Part shown: positions 33,596-44,039 of the stretch, piece after piece | Numbering within the stretch: position 1 is the stretch's first letter | Layout of the letters: every line of letters begins with the position of its first letter | Origin: Gracilariopsis chorda | Lineage: Eukaryota > Rhodophyta > Florideophyceae > Gracilariales > Gracilariaceae | NCBI GenBank assembly: GCA_003194525.1 | Contig: NBIV01000202.1 | Coordinates: 1-64,000 of the forward strand | DNA: 64,000 nucleotides | Direction: 5' to 3' | Translations under genes and position numbers: made by a program | Notes under the pieces: generated by a model | Seen by the model: only the letters and a program-made list of their open reading frames with translations | Told to the model about the DNA's origin: nothing | The model's database searches: none

Positions 33596-36310
33596 TTACT
33601 GTTCACCGCTGTCCTTATCTCTCGAGCCACTTTCCTTTCCTGCGGTTTTCGGCCGCCCAGATTGTAGTCTCAATCCCACTTCATGACCACATATGTGTGC
33701 AGCTACCGCGCGCACAGTGACCGGTTCAGCAGGGTACAAAATTTTTGCCACTCTAGCGAAGCTCTTTTTTGCTTCTTCCTCACTATCAGGTTGCGATGAG
33801 ATCACCACCTGCATCAACTCCCGCAGCCTAGAATCCATTCGTGCCACAAACTCCTTTTGTAATCGTTCCTGCATGTCCATCATTCCCTCCTTACTTGTCT
33901 CGTCACCCGCTTCCTTTCTGCTTGTAAGCGTCTTCACATCCGATGTTGCCGTGCTTTGCAACGACGAAAACGCACTAGCTGAGCTCGTCATTCGTGGTGT
34001 GATTCGACGTGACGCCCGTTTTCGAGCTTTCGAATCTGAACATTCGATCAGCTTCCTGCGAAGATCTGCCAGCGAAGGTAAGCATTCCTGAATCAGACGC
34101 AGGTTTCCGATCGCTCCCCATCCATTGGCGTCGCACTTGAGCACGTACTCTTCACCTTTGATCGTCAAGAATCCCAGCTCATGTCCGCCCACCTGTTCAC
34201 TATTCAGAAGGTCATGCACCAAAAACTGTGTCAAAGGCATGCGCATTTTCGTCTGCCCGTCCTCCACACGAAGACTGAACATGGCTTGCATACTACTTTC
34301 AAACCACTCACTGCTTCTTGCTACGGGATCAAATGCAGATAATCTTAGTATGTCGTCCGCGATCACCGATGCTGCCACAACTGCTGCTGCGTGACCTGAA
34401 GAAACCGCACTGCGGATAAGTTCATCAATGTTTAGTACATTTTGCCACAAGGCGGACAGTAATGTTGCTCGCCATTTCCGCGCGTGTGAGCCCAGGCCAG
34501 GTGTTTCTTCTTGGTTTTCCGAACAGAAGCCGTCAGATCTGGAGCTGATTATGGAGGAGTTGTTCTCCAATGGTCTTGACTCATTCGGGCGATTCCGGGA
34601 GGCTGAGGAGCTCGACGTTCGTCCTTCGGGACGTTTTTCGCGATCGTCGGATGCCTGGTTTTGCTGTTGTCTATCCCCTTCTTTAACCACCCGATTTCGC
34701 TTCAACGCCATTGACTTTCTCTGTTCTGCTGAAGATTCATCTCCACCCACTCCAGACAATACAAATGGTGAATGGGACCAATTCACGGTATGTATGACGA
34801 CAGCAAGAAAGCGTGCATGGACGCGAGACTCAAGAACAGCCTCACAGAAGTCCTGGTTGGAATGAGCTGCAGCCGCCTTTCTCAACCCTTCCATCATCCG
34901 AGCCAGGAATCGAGGAAGAAGAGCCGTACTCAAACGCGCAGAGTCTATTCTCGTCAAGAAAAGTACGAGGAATCTGTATGCTGCCAAGTCGTCAAAGGAT
35001 GCTAGAATCTGTTCCGGAAGCCGGTGTAGAACCACTCTGTGATCTCTTGGGGCATATGATGTTGAGGCTCGTCCGTGAAGTCGTCCATCGAGCAGTCGAA
35101 TGTGTGAGGGATGGTCAGTATTCAAGGAATATGTGCTTACGAGGCTGATGAATCTGATGGCGAAGATATCGGTATTGCAAGGATGAATTGATGACATAAT
35201 GTTCACGGCGGCTTGTTCGTCAAAAGTGCCGGCGCGTGCCCTTTTATCCCCACAATAAGTACGAAGCATGTCTAAGAGCATATCCCAAGCTACTTCTATG
35301 TTAACTTTGAGCCGACCTGAAGCTGGAGTTGCATCATTGTCTTCTTCGCGTAAAAGTCGGGCTGACAAGTGTGCAGGATATGGTGGAACCCACGGATTTG
35401 CTTTCTTATATGGAAACTCGGGGGTAGAAGTGCTCAAGTTGAGGGCTCGTTGTATTGGACACGGCAACTTACACAGCAAGTCATGCAACTCACCGTAAAC
35501 TGCTTGGCGATACGAACGACGTTCTGACGTCGATGCTGTATGTACGCCACTGTTATTACTGCTATCATCCGGGGCGGAAACTGAGCTATATGGCAGTTGA
35601 TGTATCGCTTGCAGGGCTTCCTTCAGTTCTGATGGTTCATTGGCGACTGCGCGAATATAAGTGGCATGAATTGCTGCTTGCTTTCGGAGGGCATCAGACA
35701 GCCCTATAGGTTCCTTGTCTGGATGACTCTGTGCAAAACTTTCGCTTTGTTTCTCTGAGGCAGAACTATCGCCCCCGGAAGAACCTGCGGCAATGATAGA
35801 ATCTGACTGAATGCCTGTCCTCGAAACGCTTCTCTGGCGTGGTTTGCGTAGAAGAGCGCTCATCTCACCACCGGTCTGTTCTTGCAACGCTCGCAGGAAT
35901 GGGTTTTCATTTTGGACTGGAAGTGTGTTCATATTCCGTGAAGATGGTGAAGCTTTATCCCATTTCCTCACTAGAGTGTCTTTCCTCAACGAATCTGCAT
36001 CAAGTACAGATTCGCGTTTTACCTGCTGTTGCAGCGGACTGAGCACCGTGCTTCTCTGGGAAGCTTCTCGACGTGCTGTTGTATCAGCGCTGGGAGTATC
36101 ACCAAGAGAGATGGGTCTCAATCGTATGCGGGGTTTTCCACGTTTCTGCTGAGCTTTGAAAGGGGGAGAGCGTTCTTCAGCGTTAGGATGTTCTTTCCTA
36201 GTAGTTGTCTTGGAGTAAAGCGCAGATGCAAACTGTGACAGGAATTCCTTCGCCGACTCTTGAATATCAGATATCCTCGTGGATTGTGTCTGGACCTGAA
36301 TCCCGCTCAT
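33596..36310 (-). CDS. Large protein with codanin-1-like C-terminal half, 904 aa
   Basis: ATG at 36310, intronless. Residues 1-260 are disordered and basic/Ser-rich. The rest is helical. Several segments follow the order of animal codanin-1: a leucine-rich segment ending ARFLAVVIHTVNW (about residue 510), then NIDELIRSAVSSG with a following helical region (about 625-690), and near the end ILYPAEPVTVRAVAAHICGH (about 845-870). Codanin-1 binds the histone chaperone Asf1 in animals. The match is read from pattern, not from a search, so a plain hypothetical nuclear protein remains possible. It is divergent with the gene at 36698. Confidence 0.45.
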   Translation of the reverse strand: MSGIQVQTQSTRISDIQESAKEFLSQFASALYSKTTTRKEHPNAEERSPPFKAQQKRGKPRIRLRPISLGDTPSADTTARREASQRSTVLSPLQQQVKRESVLDADSLRKDTLVRKWDKASPSSRNMNTLPVQNENPFLRALQEQTGGEMSALLRKPRQRSVSRTGIQSDSIIAAGSSGGDSSASEKQSESFAQSHPDKEPIGLSDALRKQAAIHATYIRAVANEPSELKEALQAIHQLPYSSVSAPDDSSNNSGVHTASTSERRSYRQAVYGELHDLLCKLPCPIQRALNLSTSTPEFPYKKANPWVPPYPAHLSARLLREEDNDATPASGRLKVNIEVAWDMLLDMLRTYCGDKRARAGTFDEQAAVNIMSSIHPCNTDIFAIRFISLVSTYSLNTDHPSHIRLLDGRLHGRASTSYAPRDHRVVLHRLPEQILASFDDLAAYRFLVLFLTRIDSARLSTALLPRFLARMMEGLRKAAAAHSNQDFCEAVLESRVHARFLAVVIHTVNWSHSPFVLSGVGGDESSAEQRKSMALKRNRVVKEGDRQQQNQASDDREKRPEGRTSSSSASRNRPNESRPLENNSSIISSRSDGFCSENQEETPGLGSHARKWRATLLSALWQNVLNIDELIRSAVSSGHAAAVVAASVIADDILRLSAFDPVARSSEWFESSMQAMFSLRVEDGQTKMRMPLTQFLVHDLLNSEQVGGHELGFLTIKGEEYVLKCDANGWGAIGNLRLIQECLPSLADLRRKLIECSDSKARKRASRRITPRMTSSASAFSSLQSTATSDVKTLTSRKEAGDETSKEGMMDMQERLQKEFVARMDSRLRELMQVVISSQPDSEEEAKKSFARVAKILYPAEPVTVRAVAAHICGHEVGLRLQSGRPKTAGKESGSRDKDSGEQ

Positions 36311-36697
36311 GACTGAATGTATGGGTGCTTTCTAATCCCGTGGTAAATCTTCGGCGATGCAGCACAGACCATCAGAGTTTCAGTTGTTCAGTAAACTCCC
36401 GTCGTACTCGTTACATTTTTGCAGAAATTCGGCTCCGAGCCCACGGCGCGACACTGATCCGAGAAACGCGTTCAAACTGAAAGAGCAGCAGAAATTAGCA
36501 AAATAATACTGCACCCTTGGTACAGTACAAGGGTAAAGGGTTGCAAGCCCTACCGTTGTAACCCTTTACCCTTCAGTACCTTTGCTACTTCCAAACATGC
36601 ACCCGTTCGTTCACGTTTTCATGTGAAGAGTACTTGGAAGGAAAAAAGAGCTCTTCTTCTTTTGAGTTAACACATGCGGCTTTCTTCACGTTAGGCG
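36311..36697. promoter_or_regulatory. Shared promoter region between divergent genes
   Basis: 387 bp between the start codons of the codanin-like gene (minus) and the ICE2-like gene (plus). No TATA box is seen on either side. It contains the 45-bp palindrome at 36530. Confidence 0.5.
36530..36574. repeat. 45-bp palindrome flanked by cagtac repeats
   Basis: AAGGGTAAAGGGTTGCAA pairs with the inverted copy ending at 36574 (17 of 18 positions), separated by about 9 bp. The direct repeat cagtac flanks it at 36524-36529 and 36575-36580. It looks like a tiny MITE or the stem left by one, in the shared promoter. Confidence 0.6.
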
Positions 36698-37714
36698 ATG
36701 AACTTCCTTTTCTCACCTTCTCATCGGAATGCAGCCCTCCGCAACTTTGCTCCGTTCACGGCTGCTCCCGCGTTCACCATGTTTGGTGTTCGCTTCTCAC
36801 GTGATCACATCCTTCGTCTGTCAGCAATTCTATCCCTAAGAGCTTTGCTCACTGTGTTTGATCTTCCCTTAGAGAACACCGCCACAGCTTATATCACGTC
36901 GTTACTATCATCAATGACAAATATGGCGATCGTCCTTGCTCTCACATCTAACTATTTCCATTTTGAAGGTCTCCTTGGTAGAATAGGCGCTTTCTTTTTT
37001 CCATCCCCTCGAAAACCATCTGCATTCATCATTCTCTACGCCCGACTTGTCTTCGTTCTCGGGCCACTTGCATCGTGGTTTGAAACTGCCGTTATCACTT
37101 ATGAGATAATGAGCATTGCTCGAAGATGGGAGGCTAGTATGCAACGAGCAGCTACGGATGGATCACACGTTCCGCGTCGACTATTGCTCGCGTTCACCTT
37201 TCTGTGCATCACTGGCAGTGTCGCCATCGGGGTTACATTAGGCCTCGAGAATCGAAAGGTTGGTGCAGGTGCAGCCACGGCTAGCTTGCTGTTGCTGACG
37301 TACAGCTATTTGAATGACGATGCAAACGTTGTAGAAGCTGCAATGCTCTCTTTATATGTATGCACCCTTCTGATATTTGCAAAGGGCGAATCGCAATTGC
37401 TCTCAGATGAGTCCAGAGCGATGCTCTTAGTTGGCACGGTGGTACTACTCTGCACAGCCATGTCGCGGGCGACGCGTTTCGTACGTCTTCTCGCCATTGG
37501 ATTTGAAGAATTCTATAGAGAGGAAGAAGCCGGTATTGCATGGGGTCAGGGCTCCGTGCAAAACTCTTTTGGGGTGCTGACCATCATAGCAATCACGTTT
37601 CGTATCCTCATCTGGTCGCAAGAAGTGCACGAAGGAGAGTATGTCGCAGAATGGTGCCGAATCACTCAAGTGATCGCAGTGGTTATTCTGTACATATTTT
37701 ACTCGCAAAGGTAG
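36698..37714 (+). CDS. Multi-pass membrane protein, ICE2-like, 338 aa
   Basis: The ATG at 36698 opens a protein with about eight hydrophobic segments. The middle (FIILYARLVFVLGPLASWFE, then ITYEIMSIARRW), an ATASLLLLTYSY segment, a VVEAAMLSLYVCTLLIF segment and a late ITFRILIW segment follow the order seen in the ICE2 family, ER membrane proteins linked in yeast to ER shape and lipid homeostasis. The assignment comes from this pattern alone. No signal peptide cleavage site is evident. Confidence 0.5.
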   Translation: MNFLFSPSHRNAALRNFAPFTAAPAFTMFGVRFSRDHILRLSAILSLRALLTVFDLPLENTATAYITSLLSSMTNMAIVLALTSNYFHFEGLLGRIGAFFFPSPRKPSAFIILYARLVFVLGPLASWFETAVITYEIMSIARRWEASMQRAATDGSHVPRRLLLAFTFLCITGSVAIGVTLGLENRKVGAGAATASLLLLTYSYLNDDANVVEAAMLSLYVCTLLIFAKGESQLLSDESRAMLLVGTVVLLCTAMSRATRFVRLLAIGFEEFYREEEAGIAWGQGSVQNSFGVLTIIAITFRILIWSQEVHEGEYVAEWCRITQVIAVVILYIFYSQR

Positions 37715-38226
37715 TTCCGTGGCTTCGACAAAACAATACTCTAACTTGGTCTGTAAAACGATGATCAGCTGACTACACGAGAGAGCCCTCCGTATTGCGC
37801 TGACCACTAACAACAACTACTTCGCGAATGTGTTCGTCCTTTTCATCACCAATGTGCAGCACCTGCGTTTTGGCACTCTACTTCTTAACCGCGTGATTCG
37901 CTTTACGTAACTTCAAGTGCGACATGAAAGGAACTTTTCCTAGCAGAGATTCCCATGACCGGGCGCAGAGGGCCGCTTTGATACATACCAGAGTGTTGAA
38001 ATCAAGAAGGGGAGGCATGAAGAAGATCTCCAATGAGTTATGCCAAAATGACGTTCAACACGTGCATGCGGCTTTCAGCACGAAGGAGAAAAACCAATCG
38101 TTGAAAAGGTTCTTCAGCTAACGTGACAACAAAGATGCAGTAGTGAACGATGGTTGCAAGCAAGTAAAAGGGATTATACCTTGTGTGCAAGACGCCAGTC
38201 GGGCAAGGGTGAACATTGCCGACATA
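37715..38226. other. Intergenic between convergent genes
   Basis: No gene was recognised between the ends of the ICE2-like and LeuD genes. Confidence 0.4.
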
Positions 38227-38925
38227 TTACTTCTTGGAAATCATGCCAGTTTGACGGGCATACTCAAAAATGCCACCTGCATCAATAACCGGTTGGACGT
38301 CTCCAAGTTCGTTGAGCTTGTATTTCCGACCAGTAGTGACATTAGTAATTGTGCGCTTTTCGAAGTCGATATCACCCTCGTCACCCGTTGTGAACTCTTC
38401 CACAAGGCGTTGCTGACTTTCCCACGGGTATAATTCTCCAGTGGCCGAGCAGTTTCGGAAGAAAATTCGTGCATAACTCTGAGCAACCACGGCACAACCA
38501 CCGGAAGCACCTAGAGCAACAGGCGCGTGCTCTCGACTAGAACCGCAACCAAAGTTATCTCCAGCGATTATGATGGGATATTCTGTCGAATACTGTCCGT
38601 CCTGCACATAGCGAGTTGGATAGAGTTCTTCTGGTAGACCAATGAGCGCGAAGGAGCCCAGTTTGCGGTATTCCTCCGGATCGGATGGAACCAGAGTGAG
38701 ATATTCGGCGGGGATGATTTGATCGGTATCGATGTTGTCGCGCACGACGAATACCTTCCCTCGAATATGATTTCCGTCTCTCTTAGCATAGGTATTCGCA
38801 GCCATTGTTTGAAGCCTACATGGTTTGTTTGACGAAGGCTGTCTCAGGGGCTGCGCAGGGCGCCTTGATGAGTGAGAATTGGTCGTAGATTTGACGGTGA
38901 GCGGAACTGAAGCTACGAAAGCCAT
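38227..38925 (-). CDS. leuD: 3-isopropylmalate dehydratase small subunit, plastid-targeted, 232 aa
   Basis: With the large subunit LeuC it isomerises 2-isopropylmalate to 3-isopropylmalate in leucine synthesis. DNIDTDQIIP (residues about 63-72) and GDNFGCGSSREHAP (about 122-135) are the family signatures of the swivelling aconitase-like domain. The first 50 or so residues (MAFVASVPLTVKSTT, rich in Ser, Arg, Pro) are absent from bacterial LeuD and look like a plastid transit peptide. ATG at 38925. The large subunit is not in this window. Confidence 0.95.
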   Translation of the reverse strand: MAFVASVPLTVKSTTNSHSSRRPAQPLRQPSSNKPCRLQTMAANTYAKRDGNHIRGKVFVVRDNIDTDQIIPAEYLTLVPSDPEEYRKLGSFALIGLPEELYPTRYVQDGQYSTEYPIIIAGDNFGCGSSREHAPVALGASGGCAVVAQSYARIFFRNCSATGELYPWESQQRLVEEFTTGDEGDIDFEKRTITNVTTGRKYKLNELGDVQPVIDAGGIFEYARQTGMISKK

Positions 38926-39358
38926 TTAGTTCACGTGGATGGAGGCAGATGGCAGCCGTTTCACGAACGAAATTGAGCTTTTCGCTCGCAGGGACGGAAG
39001 GAGAAGCGGACTATGAAAGGATGACACGGACACCGCAGATTGGGAGCTGTCACAGCGCAGAGAATTAACTCGGCCCCTTCTGGAGATGACGAGTTCCGCA
39101 TGGCCCCCCGTTGTCCAGTGTCCGCGAGGTCAAGCGTGTCCCAGCTGTGCTCCGGATTTACTGTACAAATGGATTTCGTCACCTTGGCCAATCAGCGATG
39201 CCAAAGTGCCTCAATTGCAGCCTTGAGCTCATGGGCGAGTAGACCATCACCCTCCACGACATTGCCTCCCTCCCAGGAAACGCCCCATCATTCCAGAGGA
39301 CGTCTCCAACGTTAGCTTTTTTCAAAGGTTGTTTGCTAACCCCAACCTAGACTTCAAG

Positions 39359-40129
39359 ATGTTAGCAAAGCTTCGTCGGGCATATTCTACGCCTCCTCAA
39401 CTGCCATCTGATCCTCTTGAAGCCCTGCAAACGCTCCTCGACACCGAGTTTCCGGACACCTCAAGTACGAAGTTTCTGACGGATCATACTTTAAGACGCT
39501 ATCTTACAGCTCGCAAGAACGACCCTGTCAAGGCTTTTAGACAGCTTAAACAGACCATTGTCTGGCAAGATTCGTACAAGCCCTCACTGCTTTATTCCGA
39601 ACACAAACAAAGCATCCACCATGAAGCGCAGTCCGGAAAGATGTATGTGCTACCACAGGTCGATAAGAACGGTCGTTCAGTAATCATAATGCGACCCGGT
39701 CTGGAAAACTCTTCAGATGGAGCAGGGAATGTACGATATCTTGTGTATACATTAGAGCGAGCGGCACGTTTATCGGAACGACATGGAGATGGAAAGTTCA
39801 TCGTTGTTGTAGATTATTTCACCGGCAAGATCTCCCCGTCGACTAGTCCCTCGCTTAGTACTATGCGTGAAACTACAAACATTTTGCAAACACACTACCC
39901 TGAACGTTTGGGAGGAATGTTGCTGTTTGAAGCCCCGTCGTTCTTCTTTGGCTTGTTCAAGCTTATAAAACCGTTCATTGATCCGGTGACTAGTGGAAAG
40001 CTTCGTTTTCTTAAGAGGGGACAAGATGTTGATGCCCCGTTTCTGGACTGGGATGCCATTCCAGAAGACTATGGTGGACGACTTCGATATGAGTTCGACC
40101 AGGTTAGCTACTTTGATCAGGAGAAGTAG
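39359..40129 (+). CDS. CRAL-TRIO (Sec14-like) lipid-transfer protein, 256 aa
   Basis: The ATG at 39359 is the first in frame; the open frame extends ten codons upstream without one. Residues about 15-75 form the CRAL_TRIO_N helical region (LRRYLTARKNDPVKAFRQLK). Residues about 90-245 form the lipid-binding pocket, with FIVVVDYFTGK, the HYPERLGGMLLFEAPSFFF helix-strand motif and LPEDYGG-like IPEDYGG near the end. Such proteins carry phosphoinositides or other lipids between membranes in the cytosol. The N-terminal MLAKLRRAYSTP is basic, and targeting to an organelle is possible. It is divergent from LeuD with 433 bp between the starts. Confidence 0.88.
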   Translation: MLAKLRRAYSTPPQLPSDPLEALQTLLDTEFPDTSSTKFLTDHTLRRYLTARKNDPVKAFRQLKQTIVWQDSYKPSLLYSEHKQSIHHEAQSGKMYVLPQVDKNGRSVIIMRPGLENSSDGAGNVRYLVYTLERAARLSERHGDGKFIVVVDYFTGKISPSTSPSLSTMRETTNILQTHYPERLGGMLLFEAPSFFFGLFKLIKPFIDPVTSGKLRFLKRGQDVDAPFLDWDAIPEDYGGRLRYEFDQVSYFDQEK

Positions 40130-42319
40130 GTAGTTGAATAGAAATCTCTCTCCCTTTGTAAATTACCAACGGCAAGGGATAGTAGTCATCTCGCTATCAT
40201 GTACACCCTAGCGAGAGTGGGTTCGAGGTTTGCAAACCGTGAAAGGTGCCAGAAGTACACAGATACTCAATATGGGTAGGGTTTACTCAAGGTTAGCAAT
40301 CGCTACATTAAATGCAGAAATCGTAGAAGCTCATTATCACACAGAACGCAGAATGCAGTACTCCCCAACTCGCAGAGTTTTGTTCTTCAAGCCCAATGCC
40401 GTAGTGGTTTCGGCAAACAGCCCCTGCCAGAATTTTTAAAAAGTCAGCTTCTGAGGCTGGAACCACCTAACGGAATGGGTCAGATATCGGTGCCGGTGTT
40501 GCTTCTACCTCCTGATGGACCACCACTGGTATATTTCCAGATTCTTGTACTACTGCCGCAAAGGCTCCTTGTCCAGAACTTATGCACCAGGCTATCAGGA
40601 ACATGAGTATGAAGTGTGCGCTGAAAGTTCTCACTCCTTTTTTCCCGAACATTGTTCTCCGTGGGCTATTACGGGGCGACCAGTGTTCCAAAGTTCAACA
40701 GAAAGCTGGGCGGTAATAACAGTAGACTATGGTTTAAGAAGCCGGAAGTAAAGAGGGTGGGATTGAGCTGCTCTGAAAGCGAGACGGTTTTTGGCTGTGT
40801 GTGCCGATGGCAGTGTTCACATGGAAGCTCATTACGGCTCGGACCCCTTGCTTAAGTACTGCTCAAAAAATACTATCGTGAGTCAACTCGTTCCGTGGGG
40901 CTCCTTCCGGAAAGATGTGCACGCATAGTGCGCGGTGGAACATAACGATTCCTAATGAGTGGATGTTCATCTTCTACGGCTCTGCTCTCAACTCAGTTTT
41001 CAGTTCTCAGTTCCCAATCATACTCAATAAGATGATAAACCCGGGTTGACAAGAAGTGGAATTCCATGTTCTGCTGACATGCACAATTGATTTGCTGGGA
41101 GGAAATTCACGAGAGCAAACGCGTTATCTTGTGTGTGGTATGACGCCAACAGAGACTGTTTGATCTACCTGTAGATGCTTCATTATTGGAAAGAACCAAG
41201 TGCTTCGTCCGACAGTCCTGCTAGCAAATCGCAAGACTCCCTCACACCGATCATGAGAGTTTCCAAATTGACAAATGACCGAAGGAGATTCGACGAGCAT
41301 TAAAGCATGACAGGCCATTTTGGCGGATAGAATTAGCAATCCTAACCCTTACTGTCGGTGCTCTTCACACTCTAGCATCTGCACCTTGCTCGTCGGTGTA
41401 TGTGGTCAAGATCATCTGAAAATACTCTGGATGCTAAGGAAGTTGGGCATGATCATGGCTATCCTGGGATTCCGTTAACAATTTATCGCTGATTTCATAC
41501 TGAAACAAGCAAACTTGCGAAAATCATACTAACTACGAGGCCATTGCATGCGTGATCGTTGCAGTGCCGTTTCAAAGAGACAGAAAGCTACAGCTGTGCA
41601 CTTGTATTCAGCAGGGCCGTATATGTGACCGAATGACTTGGTATAAAGGGGAATGATGTTGATTGACTGATTCCAGAGTCAAGCAGTCAGTCCGTCAGTC
41701 ATTGTCAAGTCAACTGTTACGAACTACACAAGAAAAGCGGCCTTTGGTCTCAGACGGAGCTGCAGGCGAAACTTTATGAGCGGACGTCTCCTGAAAACAA
41801 CAAACGCAAAATTATGTCTTCGTCATCTTGCTTTCAAGACATTTGTTCTACTTTCTCTTAAGCAATAAACAAGGCTTAAAGAAAGCGCTTCATAAGGCGC
41901 GGGCTTCTTGGAAATGCATCCAATACACTCTTACATACTTGCTTTTTAAATCTGTGTATCTGCGTTTTCAGGAGACGCATAGTACCTGTATGTAGTTTTA
42001 GTAAAGAATATTGGAACGGTATTTTTATTGCTAAGGCAACAAGAAACAATTGAGAAACTCAATTCAAAGACACATCTCCGCACTTGTCCTTTTCAGAAGG
42101 ATTATTCGTATGGGTACGGAAAATAGAGAGGCAAAAAGATTTTCTCTGGCAAGATTTGCCAAGAATCAATGACGTATACGTTCTTGGATATTTGTAGTAG
42201 AGAATTTGTCTATGAAGAAACAGGAAACCGTGCATTCAATTCGGTTGTTGCCCTTCAATGCGGAAATGGAAGGAAATTTTCTTGGAAGACCTCTAGTAGA
42301 GGTGTGCAAAAAAACAGAC
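40130..42319. other. Gene-poor stretch
   Basis: No gene beyond the small frame at 40467-40652. A 7-bp stem (CTCGCTA with TAGCGAG) near 40180-40206 could be a 3' end hairpin of the CRAL-TRIO transcript. 41340-42160 is A/T-richer with no long frame. Confidence 0.4.
40467..40652 (-). CDS. Possible small membrane-anchored protein, 61 aa
   Basis: ATG-started frame: basic start MFGKKGVRTF, one hydrophobic segment (residues about 10-33, FILMFLIAWCISSGQGAFAA) and a Pro/Glu-rich tail. It looks like a signal peptide or single-pass protein, but no family was recognised and a chance frame is possible. Confidence 0.3.
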   Translation of the reverse strand: MFGKKGVRTFSAHFILMFLIAWCISSGQGAFAAVVQESGNIPVVVHQEVEATPAPISDPFR

Positions 42320-42328
42320 ATTGCTTTG

Positions 42329-42672
42329 TTGTTGTTGTTGGTTTTGGGCGGATGAAGCCTAATTCCGACTTCGACGTACCAGCTCTATAGGAAGCTAGTC
42401 TCTGCCTTGAAGGCCAAGTTCTCGAGGCAGACCCATTTGCGGATCCATTTCGCTTCCTCCTGATTCGCATCAGCAGGAAGGTCGGTACACCACGGCGGGC
42501 GGATTAATGCATTTTGCCCAAAGCGAGGATCACTGGCGGTTCCCACCTGATCCCTCAGCGCAGTACTAATCCAGCAAGAATTGACTTGGCACCGCAGCTC
42601 CAGTGATGAGCTACGACAGCTTCAACTTCGACCCATTTCGCCTGGACGAGTTTAACGACATCCCGGGTCGAG
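42329..42672 (-). repeat. SINE family 2, copy 1
   Basis: 344 bp read on the minus strand. The head ACCCGGGATGTCGTTAAACT is shared with family 1. It ends GGAATTAGGCTTCATCCGCC then a CAA-repeat tail. attgctttg flanks it at 42320-42328 and 42673-42681, a 9-bp target duplication. Confidence 0.8.
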
Positions 42673-42681
42673 ATTGCTTTG

Positions 42682-43398
42682 AAGGCTGTAAAAGAAGTGC
42701 TGGATCTTCGACATGGTTGCGGAGACACTGAGGTGTAAATGACGTAGGATACACTGTCAGACCAGATTGAATGGGCTTTGGAACATCTTCTTTGCATCAA
42801 AGAAGATGTTTCTAAACTGCTTCAAAATTGTGCACAGATGCTAAGTGATATGTACGTAGAAAGAACCGCAAAACGCCACTGCAACTTTGAATGAACGTTG
42901 AAGAAATCAAAGCTCAGTGGGACGGTGCAACGGATCATGCTTCACAGAAACAATATAGATCACGGAGATAGACGTTAATCTCAGAGAGAAATACCCGTAA
43001 GAAAGGCTCTGATGGAGGGAGTCACAATAGAGAATAAACCATCAGGAGAGATAACCGAGACCAGGTATTTATCACCCTTTCTTTCTAACCATTTCTGGAA
43101 CGCAAAGTAGCAATCCTCTGCCTATCCTTTGTCCCAGCCACAAGTAAGCCTATATGCTCCGCAATGCAGAGTAATGTAGCTTCTGCTGAAAAGGCGCCAA
43201 GGGGTTATAGCTGACAATAAGATCAGGGATAATTCGAATGCGTGCAAGGTCGCGAAGCCGAGCAACCGGCACGTTATGTATTGAATGAGTAACGGCAAGC
43301 TCCCCCACTCCAGAAGGAGGAGGTAGAGCCTTAGTGCCCATTGTGTGTGTTTGTTGCTCCCCTCGTTGACTCAAATTGGGCGTACAGCTCAACACTAT
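42682..43398. other. Intergenic between two SINEs
   Basis: No gene was recognised. Confidence 0.4.
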
Positions 43399-43406
43399 AG
43401 CACAGC

Positions 43407-44029
43407 AAGCACTCGGGAGGTCGTTAAACTCGTCCAAGCGATCGGTCAGCTTACCGGTCTTGGACCTGGGTGGCAAGTCGTGAAAAGGCCCCTGTCTAGC
43501 TGCACGTACGCAGTCGGTCACGAACCTGTTGTCAGAAGAAGATCCAACCGCCGTTTCCCTGCTTTTTTTCCCTCGAAGTAAGAGCTCCAAAGGAGCCTCT
43601 GGACGGGGGTTTTCCAGGATTTTCTCTGACGACTGCGCTTGGGTCTGATGTTCATGCCAGCTACGCGCCGGTTCTATTGTCTGATGTCGCAGATGATATG
43701 AGGATTGGGTGAAAGGACGTCGTCAGTGGTTTCTATGGCGGCCAACGTGGTACATGCGAAGCCTTGTCGTGGTGTGCCCCTGAACCGGTGATCTCTAGGG
43801 GATGAATGAAGAGGTGAAGAGAAGAAGGCGATAATCGTCGGAAACGACAAGCTTTAGCGGTTGAAGACACCTACGGTACCTAATAATTTCTTCGTCTCCC
43901 AGTGAGTGCAGCACGGCTACTGATTTTTAGTTGGTGGCTGCGGTATAGGAGCGAGTATTGTAGGCTGTTCGGGTTCTTCGCAAACCCCCACGCTACGAGG
44001 AATTAATGTATGCGTGTCGTAAAGAAGAG
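43407..44029 (+). repeat. SINE family 1, copy 2
   Basis: 623 bp on the plus strand, highly similar to copy 1 along its length. agcacagc flanks it at 43399-43406 and 44030-44037. It ends GGAATTAATGTATGCGTGTC then GTAAAGAAGAGAG. Confidence 0.8.
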
Positions 44030-44039
44030 AGCACAGCGG

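Noticed and set aside
40150-40240. Possible tRNA (GGTTCGAG box near 40210)
   Set aside because: No acceptor or T-stem pairing can be drawn and the anticodon-like loop is too large.
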